NCBI GenBank assembly: GCA_019246495.1
Contig: JAFAQI010000280.1
Coordinates: forward strand, 1 to 5,878
Direction of reading: 5' to 3'
DNA length: 5,878 nucleotides
Source: Frankiales bacterium
Lineage (GTDB): Bacteria > Actinomycetota > Actinomycetes > JAFAQI01
Shown here: piece by piece, positions 1 through 4,978 of the stretch
How the letters are laid out: each line of letters opens with the position of its first letter
Position numbering within the stretch: the first letter of the stretch is position 1
The notes under the pieces: generated by a model
Told to the model about the DNA's origin: nothing
Databases searched by the model: none
The model's input: only the letters and a program-made list of their open reading frames with translations
Program-made: the position numbers and the translations under genes

Positions 1-692
1 ACCCGCAGCGCAGTGTCCGCGACGTGGCGGCGTTGCGTGACCACGAGGCAGAAGTCGGCGGCGGCCCCGTCGACTCGGTCCGCCGCCTCGGCCGGCCCCC
101 ACGTCCAGGTGTCGCCGGACGGGCCGGTCAGCGAGACGAACACCTCGGCGGCGGGCATGGCCATGCCTCGTACGGCGTAGGAGAACCCGCGGGTGCGGAC
201 GCCGAGATGGCAGATGTGCCGCAGCCGGTTGGTCGGCTCCCGCGTTACGCCGAGAGCATCGGCGACGTCCTGGCCGTGCGCCCAGTACTCCATCAGCCGG
301 GCGGTTGCGAACGACGCCGGCGACATCGGCGGGCCGAACCACGGCACCTTCACTCCGGGATCGATCTCCGCCAACGCGTCGAGCAGCTCGGCCCGGGTGC
401 CACGCCAGACCTCCGGCAGCCGGCTGCCGAGCCGGCGGCCTTCGTCGAGCGATCGCGCGGCGTAGGCGTCTGGGTCGGCGATGACGAGCTGGAGCGCCGC
501 GGTGAACCCGTCGGGGTCGACCAGCGCCGTCGTGGCCTCCCGGTCGAAGAACCACAGGTGCGCGACCGTGTCGCCGATCGTCCAGCCCTCGGCCGGTGTC
601 GGCTTGTCGAGGTCCGCGCCCGCGACCAGGCGGTCGAGGTCCGCGTGCTCGGCGCGGAGGTCGGCGAGCAGCGCGTCGCGATCCGGTGCCAC
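1..692 (-). CDS. TIGR03084-family metal-binding protein (DinB/MDMPI superfamily), C-terminus cut by window edge
   Basis: I translated 230 codons from a GTG at 692-690 to the window edge. The N-terminal half has the layout of the mycothiol-dependent maleylpyruvate isomerase / DinB fold: 'EGWTIGDTVAHLWFFD' (residues 35-50), then 'RLMEYWAHGQDVADAL' (132-147). His45 and the E-x3-H pair Glu135/His139 match the His-Glu-His metal triad of that superfamily. The C-terminal part ('ADFCLVVTQRRHVADTAL') is typical of the TIGR03084 group; perhaps 30 residues are missing off the left edge. The substrate is unknown; members are presumed to use mycothiol or to be metal-dependent enzymes acting in the cytosol. 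The gene begins 11 nt after the TAA of the uridine-kinase-like gene, so it is probably the last known member of the same transcript. No clear Shine-Dalgarno sequence precedes the GTG; I chose it because homology begins just after it and no ATG or GTG lies closer. Family assignment is from memory of family motifs. Confidence 0.85.
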   Translation of the reverse strand, partial: MAPDRDALLADLRAEHADLDRLVAGADLDKPTPAEGWTIGDTVAHLWFFDREATTALVDPDGFTAALQLVIADPDAYAARSLDEGRRLGSRLPEVWRGTRAELLDALAEIDPGVKVPWFGPPMSPASFATARLMEYWAHGQDVADALGVTREPTNRLRHICHLGVRTRGFSYAVRGMAMPAAEVFVSLTGPSGDTWTWGPAEAADRVDGAAADFCLVVTQRRHVADTALR

Positions 693-703
693 GCCGCGGA
701 ACG

Positions 704-1354
704 TTACCGCCGCTCGGCGCGCACCAGGACGGCCGGTCGGCGCGGGTCGTCGCACCGGACGACCACGTCCGCGAGCTCGCTCGGCGCGACCTCGTCGTCG
801 TAGCGGTCCCACGCCGGCAGCTCACGCGCCGCGGCGTCCGGCGGCACCCGGCGCTGGCGGGCAAGCGGCGACAGTGCGAGATGCACTGTGAGGTCGAGAG
901 GCAGCCCAGCGCCGAGCAGGAACCAGCCGCGAACGAGCACGACGGCCGTGTCGGGCGCGGTCACGTAGTCCGCGCGGGTGGCGCGGTCGCGCTCGGCGTC
1001 CCACAACTTCGGCAGGAAGCGCCGCGATCCGCCGGGTCCGAGCGGGTCCAGCACTTCGCGGCGCAACGCGGCGAGGTCGACCCAGTCTTCATAGAACGCC
1101 TCCGGGTCGTCGCGGCCGCGCTCGAACCGGACCGATGCCGGCCGGAGGAAGTCGCGCAGGTCGACGACGAAAGATGCGCGGCCCGATGCGCGGAGCGCAT
1201 GGTCGACCAGCGCGGCGACGTCGATGCCGCTCCACGACGGACCATCGATTGCAACGCGGGTTGGATGGTCGCGCGGAGTCTCGTCGATCAGCGAGACGAG
1301 GTCGTCGGCGAGAGTTGCGGGAGTGCGCGGCTGGGGCGAGGGTGGCGGGCTCAG
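704..1354 (-). CDS. Uridine-kinase-like P-loop-fold protein with degenerate Walker A
   Basis: The frame ends at TAA 706-704 and stays open upstream past 1354. Read from the CTG at 1354 it gives 216 residues. Landmarks: 'RVAIDGPSWSGID' (33-45), at the place of the kinase P-loop; 'LRDFLRPASVRFERG', equivalent to the 'DGFHRP..R..RG' segment of actinobacterial uridine kinases; 'LRREVLDPLGPGGSRRF'; 'LLGAGLPLDLTVHLALS'; and a C-terminal 'YDDEV' followed by 'ADVVVRCDDPRRPAVL'. Canonical uridine kinase phosphorylates uridine with a nucleoside triphosphate in the salvage pathway. Here the P-loop reads GPSWSGID, so the phosphate-binding Lys and Ser/Thr are Ile and Asp, and kinase activity is doubtful. 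The start is unresolved: there is no ATG, GTG or TTG in frame between the GAF-ANTAR stop and a TTG at 1066-1064, which would remove the P-loop region. A CTG at 1354-1352 overlaps the upstream TGA (CTGA) and fits translational coupling; another CTG lies at 1291-1289. Family call is good, function and start are not. Confidence 0.7.
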   Translation of the reverse strand: MSPPPSPQPRTPATLADDLVSLIDETPRDHPTRVAIDGPSWSGIDVAALVDHALRASGRASFVVDLRDFLRPASVRFERGRDDPEAFYEDWVDLAALRREVLDPLGPGGSRRFLPKLWDAERDRATRADYVTAPDTAVVLVRGWFLLGAGLPLDLTVHLALSPLARQRRVPPDAAARELPAWDRYDDEVAPSELADVVVRCDDPRRPAVLVRAERR

Positions 1355-2193
1355 CGCCGGCCCGCCAGCTCCGGCGGCAACGGCGCCGACGGATCGCTCG
1401 CCGAGGCGACCACGACTCGCGCCAGGTCGTGCACCTTCTTGCCGCGCGACCGCGCGGCCTTGCGCAACCGCTCGAAGGCCTGCCGGGGCGAGCTGTGCTG
1501 GCGTTCCGCGAGCACGCCGATCGCCTGCTCGATGATGACGCGGGCGGCGAGCGCGTGCTCGAGCTGGGCGACCGCGATGTGAAGCCGGTCGACCTCGCTC
1601 AGCTCCTCGTCACCGCGGGGCGGCCGGCCCGGGCTGTCGAGATCCTCGGCCAGCAGGTCGGCGAGCACCATCGCGCTGGTGAGGTCGCTCTCGCTGTTGC
1701 CGCCCACCTGCCAACCCGCGGGAGTGCGGCGTACGACGACCCGTCCCGACACGTCGTCGGCCACGTGGGCCTCGATCACGCCGGCGAGGGTGCCGAGGAT
1801 GCGGACGGTGTCGGCCGGCACAGGCACCCGACCGCGGTCGATGCCGCAGAGCGTGCCGATGATGCGGCCGGAGCTGGACTGGATCGGTACGCCGACATAG
1901 GACGTGATGCCCAGCGCGCTGCGCACCGGCGCATCGGCGTAAGCGGGGTCGTGCTCGGCGTCGTCGGTCGCGGCCGGCGCGCCGGAGACGAGGCGGTGGC
2001 ACATCGAGTCGGTGCGAGGGAAGGTCGCGCCCTCGACGACGCCCGGCCACTCGCCGTGCACCCGCTCGAAGGAGAACTCCTCCTCGCTGAGGCCGCCGAC
2101 GAACACGACCTCCATCCCGAGGATGTCCGCCGCCGTGGTGAGGGCAGCGCCGACCGCGGGATGGTGCAGGTCGGCGCCGATCACGAACTTCAT
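1351..2193 (-). CDS. GAF-ANTAR domain regulator (predicted RNA-binding antiterminator)
   Basis: This encodes about 280 residues from the ATG at 2193-2191. The N-terminal two-fifths is a GAF sensor domain (about 2-145), with 'FSFERVHGEWPG', 'ALGITSYVGVPIQSSSGRI' and 'GTLCGID' as landmarks. A variable linker follows, then a short coiled coil ('EELSEVDRLHIAVAQLEHAL', about 196-215), and an ANTAR domain (about 211-263) with 'ARVIIEQAIGVLAERQHSS' and 'AFERLRKAARSRGKKV'. ANTAR domains bind tandem hexaloop RNA hairpins and suppress transcription termination; the GAF domain would supply an unidentified signal. There is no receiver domain. A TTG at 2232-2230 would add 13 residues, but it sits in the loop of a small inverted repeat and the added sequence does not look like the family, so I prefer the ATG. 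No Shine-Dalgarno is visible. A TATCGG hexamer at 2204-2199, 5 nt before the ATG, could be a -10 box for a leaderless transcript, but no good -35 accompanies it. The stop overlaps the possible start of the next gene. Confidence 0.88.
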   Translation of the reverse strand: MKFVIGADLHHPAVGAALTTAADILGMEVVFVGGLSEEEFSFERVHGEWPGVVEGATFPRTDSMCHRLVSGAPAATDDAEHDPAYADAPVRSALGITSYVGVPIQSSSGRIIGTLCGIDRGRVPVPADTVRILGTLAGVIEAHVADDVSGRVVVRRTPAGWQVGGNSESDLTSAMVLADLLAEDLDSPGRPPRGDEELSEVDRLHIAVAQLEHALAARVIIEQAIGVLAERQHSSPRQAFERLRKAARSRGKKVHDLARVVVASASDPSAPLPPELAGRR

Positions 2194-2225
2194 GGTGACC
2201 GATAGCGGCCGGTTCTGCCGCTGGA

Positions 2226-2239
2226 TGGGCAAACGCCCA
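2226..2239. repeat. Small inverted repeat upstream of the GAF-ANTAR gene
   Basis: TGGGC and GCCCA form a perfect 5-bp stem with a 4-nt AAAC loop, 32 nt before the GAF-ANTAR ATG. It contains the rejected TTG start of that gene. There is no T-run after it, so it is not a convincing terminator. It could be an operator half-site pair or chance; nothing else in the 2194-2277 gap looks functional. Confidence 0.3.
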
Positions 2240-2277
2240 GGTCAGAGCCCCGACCGGGCGGGAAGCCGCGACCGGGT

Positions 2278-2550
2278 TCAGGCCGCGCGGAGCGCCGACA
2301 GCAGGTCGGGCAGCGGGGGGTTCGTGAGCGCCCGGCCGTCCGGCAGGACGATCGTCGGGACGGTGGCGTTGCCGCCGTTGACCGTCATGACGTAGTCAGC
2401 GGCCTCTGGGTCCTGCTCGATGTCGACCTCGTCGAACTCGATGCCCTCGCGCTCGAGCGCCCGCTTGAGCCGCACGCAGTAGCCGCACCAGACGGTGCTG
2501 AACATCGTCAGGCGGCCCCGGGTCACGGGGGCGGGGAGCTCGTTCGTCAT
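2278..2550 (-). CDS. mrx1: Mycoredoxin-1 (glutaredoxin-like thioredoxin-fold protein)
   Basis: This is 90 residues and a complete single-domain thioredoxin fold. The active site CGYC is at 22-25 within 'FSTVWCGYCVRLKRAL'; 'EVDIEQDPEAADYV' follows, then the cis-proline motif TVPT (63-66, Pro65) and the 'LPDGRALTNP' strand. It is close in pattern and length to mycobacterial Mrx1 (Rv3198A), including the 'VNGGN.TVPT' segment. Mrx1 removes mycothiol from S-mycothiolated proteins in the cytosol, using mycothiol and mycothiol disulfide reductase as the electron source. The ATG at 2550-2548 is set by homology and by a SigR/SigH-type promoter that ends only 9 nt before it, implying a very short or leaderless 5' end. 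It is divergent from uvrD2 (36 nt between starts), the same pairing as in M. tuberculosis. Control by a disulfide-stress sigma factor fits its role. Confidence 0.93.
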   Translation of the reverse strand: MTNELPAPVTRGRLTMFSTVWCGYCVRLKRALEREGIEFDEVDIEQDPEAADYVMTVNGGNATVPTIVLPDGRALTNPPLPDLLSALRAA

Positions 2551-2559
2551 GTCGATCCC

Positions 2560-2585
2560 AACGCGGAGTGCTGACAGGATGTTCC
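2560..2585 (-). promoter_or_regulatory. SigR/SigH-type (disulfide-stress ECF sigma) promoter of mrx1
   Basis: On the minus strand GGAAC (2585-2581) is followed by exactly 18 nt and then GTT (2562-2560), within the longer matches GGAACA and CGTTG. This is the consensus GGAAC/T-N18-GTT known for Streptomyces SigR and mycobacterial SigH. The GTT ends 9 nt before the mrx1 ATG, so transcription should start within a few bases of the start codon. The -35 lies 1 nt from the uvrD2 GTG, and the spacer covers the uvrD2 ribosome-binding site on the other strand. The match is seen directly; use by such a sigma factor is inferred from consensus and target gene. Confidence 0.8.
2576..2579 (+). promoter_or_regulatory. 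Ribosome-binding site of uvrD2
   Basis: AGGA ends 7 nt before the GTG at 2587. Together with an in-frame TGA at 2572-2574 and no other start codon between, it fixes GTG 2587 as the earliest possible start. Confidence 0.6.
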
Positions 2586-2586
2586 G

Positions 2587-4539
2587 GTGCCGGACGTGCT
2601 TGCCGCCCTCGATCCGGAGCAGCGACAGGCAGCTGAGGCGGTGCGGGGCCCGGTGTGCATTCTCGCCGGTGCGGGCACCGGCAAAACCCGGGCCATCACC
2701 CATCGGATCGCGCACATGGTGCTGTCCGGTACGTCGCCGGCCGGGCAGATCCTCGCGGTCACCTTCACCACCCGCGCGGCCGGCGAGATGCGCAGCCGCT
2801 TGCGCGACCTCGGCGTCGGCGGGGTGCAGGCGCGGACGTTCCACTCCGCAGCGCTTCGCCAGCTGCAGTACTTCTGGCCACGCATCTCGGCCGGTCCGCG
2901 CCCGACGATCACCGAGAGCAAGCTGCCGGCGATCCGCGCTGCGGCCGGGCGGCTGCGGTTGTCACTCGACGCCGCCTCGCAACGCGATGTCGCCGCGGAG
3001 ATCGAGTGGGCCAAGGCGGCACTCGTCACGCCGGACACGTATGCCTCGGCCGCGGCGGCGGCCGGCCGGCAACCGCCGATCGATCTCGCGTCGTTGCAGA
3101 AGGTCTTCGCGGCGTACGAGGACCACAACGCCGACCGTGCACAGCTCGACTTCGAGGACCTGCTGCTGCTGACGGCGGCGGCGATCGAGGAACGCGGCGA
3201 TATCGCGGGCGAGGTCCGCGAGCGCTACCGCTACTTCGTCGTCGACGAGTACCAGGACGTGAGCCCGCTCCAGCAGCGGCTGCTGGACGCGTGGGCGGGC
3301 GACCGCGACGACGTCTGCGTGGTCGGCGACCCGAACCAGACCATCTATTCGTTCGCGGGGGCGTCGCCGTCGTACCTGTTGGAGTTTCCGAAGCGGTTTC
3401 CCGGCTGTGAGGTCGTCCGGCTGGTGCGCGACTACCGGTCGACCACGCCGGTCATCGAGCTCGCCAACCGCCTGCTGCCGAGCTCGCGTCTGGTCTCGCA
3501 GGTCGGCGACGGCCCGCCCGTCATGTTCACGGCGTACGACGACGAGCCCGCCGAGGCGGCCGCTGTCGTGCAGCGGGTGCGCGAGCTGGAGAAGTCGGGT
3601 GTCGCGCTGCGCGAGATGGCGGTGCTGTTTCGCGTCAACGCGCAGTCGGAGGTCTACGAAGCGGCGCTGGCCGACGCGGGAGTCCCCTACGTCGTGCGCG
3701 GTGGCGAGCGATTCTTCGACCGGGCCGAGGTGCGCGAGGCGGTCGTGCGTCTGCGTGGTGCTGCGCGGGCGGCGAACCCGCCGGAGGGTGCGCTGGTCGA
3801 TGTCGTGAGCGAGGTGCTCGAAGGCGTCGGGCTCACCCGTGAGCCGCCGCCGGGTCGTGGTGCGGCGCGGGAGAAGTGGGAGGCGCTCCGCGCGATCGCC
3901 GGTCTCGCGGAAGAGATGGCCGGCGCGAGTCCCGACGCGGACCTCGAGATGTTCGTCGCGGACCTGGCACAGCGCGCCGAGTCGCAGCACGCGCCGGTCG
4001 TCGATGGCGTGACGCTCGCGTCGCTGCACGCGGCGAAGGGTCTCGAGTGGGACGCGGTGTTCCTCGTTGGTCTCGTCGACGGGACGGTGCCGATCACGCA
4101 TGCCTTCGACTCGCCGGTGGCGATCGAGGAGGAGCGCCGGCTCCTCTATGTCGGCGTCACCCGGGCGCGGCAACATCTCGCGCTGTCGTGGTCGGCGGCG
4201 CGAGCGGCGGGCGGGCGGCGCAGTCGCAAGCCGAGCCGCTTCCTCGACGGGTTGCGGCCGGCCGACGCGCCGCGGGCCAGCGGCCCTGGGTCGAAGAAGG
4301 CCAAGCTCAGCGTGCCGGCGGAGGACGCGGATCTGTTCGAGCGGCTGCGCGAGTGGCGACGCGCGGTGGCGACCGAGGCGGCGATGCCGCCGTACATCGT
4401 CTTCAGTGACCGCACGCTCGCGGCGATCGCGGCGGCACGGCCGGTGACGCCCGCGGAGCTGTCCCGCGTCTCGGGTGTAGGCCCGAAGAAGCTCGACGAG
4501 CACGGCGAAGCGGTTCTCGAGATCGTGCGAAACGGGTGA
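2587..4539 (+). CDS. uvrD2: ATP-dependent DNA helicase UvrD2 (SF1A, with HRDC domain)
   Basis: This is 650 residues. All SF1 motifs are visible: Q motif 'LDPEQRQAAEAVRG' (8-21), Walker A 'AGAGTGKT' (27-34, Lys33), Ia 'AVTFTTRAAGEM' (57-68), Ib 'TFHS' (84-87), Walker B 'VDEYQD' (219-224), III 'GDPNQTIYSFAGA' (247-259), IV 'RLVRDYRST' (278-286), V 'TLASLHAAKGLEWD' (476-489), VI 'EERRLLYVGVTRAR' (515-528). A C-terminal HRDC domain runs from about 582 to 650 ('TPAELSRVSGVGPKKLDEHG'). The enzyme is a 3'-5' translocase/helicase of DNA repair and replication; UvrD2 is essential in M. tuberculosis. The linker between helicase core and HRDC (about 540-600) contains no cysteine, whereas mycobacterial UvrD2 carries a four-cysteine metal-binding module there; the only cysteines are at 24, 244 and 274. 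GTG 2587 is used because of the AGGA site and the upstream stop; a GTG at 2596 is possible. Divergent from mrx1 and followed by the whiB7 leader; I see no terminator directly after its stop. Confidence 0.95.
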   Translation: MPDVLAALDPEQRQAAEAVRGPVCILAGAGTGKTRAITHRIAHMVLSGTSPAGQILAVTFTTRAAGEMRSRLRDLGVGGVQARTFHSAALRQLQYFWPRISAGPRPTITESKLPAIRAAAGRLRLSLDAASQRDVAAEIEWAKAALVTPDTYASAAAAAGRQPPIDLASLQKVFAAYEDHNADRAQLDFEDLLLLTAAAIEERGDIAGEVRERYRYFVVDEYQDVSPLQQRLLDAWAGDRDDVCVVGDPNQTIYSFAGASPSYLLEFPKRFPGCEVVRLVRDYRSTTPVIELANRLLPSSRLVSQVGDGPPVMFTAYDDEPAEAAAVVQRVRELEKSGVALREMAVLFRVNAQSEVYEAALADAGVPYVVRGGERFFDRAEVREAVVRLRGAARAANPPEGALVDVVSEVLEGVGLTREPPPGRGAAREKWEALRAIAGLAEEMAGASPDADLEMFVADLAQRAESQHAPVVDGVTLASLHAAKGLEWDAVFLVGLVDGTVPITHAFDSPVAIEEERRLLYVGVTRARQHLALSWSAARAAGGRRSRKPSRFLDGLRPADAPRASGPGSKKAKLSVPAEDADLFERLREWRRAVATEAAMPPYIVFSDRTLAAIAAARPVTPAELSRVSGVGPKKLDEHGEAVLEIVRNG

Positions 4540-4577
4540 ACGGCAGCAGAACTTGTTGCGACACGATCACGACCGCG

Positions 4578-4615
4578 AATAATTCATTGCCACTGCTGCG
4601 GACGGGCGCTATCGT
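4578..4615 (+). promoter_or_regulatory. Candidate whiB7 leader promoter with upstream AT-rich (WhiB7-type) element
   Basis: TTGCCA (4587-4592) and TATCGT (4610-4615) are separated by exactly 17 nt, a plausible sigma-A-type promoter. Directly before the -35 lies AATAATTCA (4578-4586), an AT-only patch apart from one C, in DNA that is otherwise very G/C rich; it contains GAAT-A-ATTC as an inverted repeat. WhiB7 is known to bind A/T-rich DNA next to the -35 through its AT-hook while contacting sigma-A, and to activate its own promoter. The start would fall near 4622, about 33 nt before the uORF. A weaker alternative is TTGCGA (4556-4561) with AATAAT (4578-4583), spacing 16. Confidence 0.65.
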
Positions 4616-4641
4616 CGCTCGCGCAGTCGTCGACTTCACGT

Positions 4642-4648
4642 GAGGAGG
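4642..4648 (+). promoter_or_regulatory. Strong Shine-Dalgarno of the whiB7 leader uORF
   Basis: GAGGAGG ends 6 nt before the ATG at 4655. It is as strong as the site before whiB7 itself and decides ATG 4655 over the in-frame GTG at 4640, which overlaps it. Confidence 0.75.
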
Positions 4649-4654
4649 TGCCCG

Positions 4655-4846
4655 ATGTCCAACACGACCATCGTCATCGAGCGCTTCCGCACGTCCATGT
4701 GCGGCGGTGCGTCGTTCATGCGCACGGTCACGCCCGCTGCCGGCTTCGTCCCGGCTGCGCACGCGTCTGCCGTGTCCTACAAGACGCTCACCGACGCGCG
4801 CAATGACGCCCAGGGTGGCGCCGATGCCTGGAGCCCACCGGTCTGA
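4655..4846 (+). CDS. Leader peptide (uORF) of whiB7, 63 aa
   Basis: A 63-codon ORF begins at ATG 4655 behind GAGGAGG and ends at TGA 4844-4846, entirely between the predicted whiB7 promoter and the leader terminator. The peptide starts 'MSNTTIVIERFRTSMCGG' and ends 'DAWSPPV'; I recognise no domain, signal peptide or membrane segment. Its end is built into RNA structure: the last codons form one strand of an alternative helix and the stop codon sits in the loop of the inner hairpin. Leaders of whiB7/wblC genes are known to carry uORFs and terminators through which ribosome-targeting antibiotics induce the gene; position and structure here fit that role, so translation itself rather than the peptide may be the function. 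The adjacent Pro codons just before the stop could slow the ribosome. It might alternatively be a small protein in its own right. Confidence 0.7.
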   Translation: MSNTTIVIERFRTSMCGGASFMRTVTPAAGFVPAAHASAVSYKTLTDARNDAQGGADAWSPPV

Positions 4847-4873
4847 CAGCAAGACGACCGGCGAACTCCAGGC
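4826..4873 (+). promoter_or_regulatory. Candidate antiterminator helix in the whiB7 leader
   Basis: GCCTGGAG (4826-4833) is perfectly complementary to CTCCAGGC (4866-4873), 8 bp. Inside it CCGGTC (4838-4843) pairs with GACCGG (4856-4861), 6 bp, leaving a 4x4 internal loop and a 12-nt loop that contains the uORF stop codon. The 3' strand includes bases 4870-4873, the base of the terminator stem, so the two structures exclude each other in part. A ribosome finishing the uORF would cover the 5' strand and free the terminator; a ribosome stalled earlier would leave this helix free to form. Pairing is read from the sequence; the switching is inferred. The upper six terminator pairs are not blocked. 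Confidence 0.6.
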
Positions 4874-4903
4874 CGCGGCACCCGACAGGGGCCGCGGCCT
4901 TTT
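4870..4903 (+). terminator. Intrinsic terminator / attenuator in the whiB7 leader
   Basis: A GGCCGCGGC arm (4871-4879) pairs perfectly with GCCGCGGCC (4891-4899), extended by A4870-T4900. Inside, CCC (4881-4883) pairs with GGG (4888-4890) across a single bulged A, closing a GACA tetraloop. TTTT (4900-4903) follows at once, then CGTT. It lies 75 nt before the whiB7 ATG and after the uORF, so it must be read through for whiB7 to be expressed. It would also end transcripts coming from uvrD2, which has no terminator of its own. Confidence 0.88.
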
Positions 4904-4963
4904 CGTTGCCGCAAGTCGAACCAGCCAACAGTGGCGCCGCCTGCCGGCGGAGCCCGAGCCCAC

Positions 4964-4970
4964 GAGGAGG
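4964..4970 (+). promoter_or_regulatory. Shine-Dalgarno of whiB7
   Basis: GAGGAGG with 8 nt to the ATG at 4979. It fixes this start over the in-frame GTG at 4931, which would lie far upstream of it. The 60 nt between the terminator and this site show nothing else. Confidence 0.8.
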
Positions 4971-4978
4971 TGGAGCTG

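Noticed and set aside
24..2205. Long plus-strand open frames over the left half (24-803, 596-1582, 1135-2205)
   Set aside because: Their translations are low-complexity Arg/Ala/Pro-rich without family motifs, and the minus-strand frames in the same DNA give clear TIGR03084, uridine-kinase-like and GAF-ANTAR proteins.
2251..2276. CGACCGGG repeated at 2251-2258 and 2269-2276
   Set aside because: Two copies of an 8-mer in very G/C-rich DNA are easily due to chance; there is no third copy and no link to a promoter.
2962..4503. 513-codon minus-strand open frame opposite uvrD2
   Set aside because: It is a high-GC antisense shadow of a gene with all helicase motifs; its translation is Arg-rich and shows no domain.
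4826..4903. ANTAR-protein target RNA in the whiB7 leader
   Set aside because: ANTAR targets are paired hairpins with hexanucleotide loops; here the loops are 12 nt and a GACA tetraloop, so the nearby ANTAR protein is not a likely binder.
4931..4978. Upstream GTG start for whiB7
   Set aside because: The strong GAGGAGG at 4964-4970 lies inside that extension and the family length matches the ATG at 4979.
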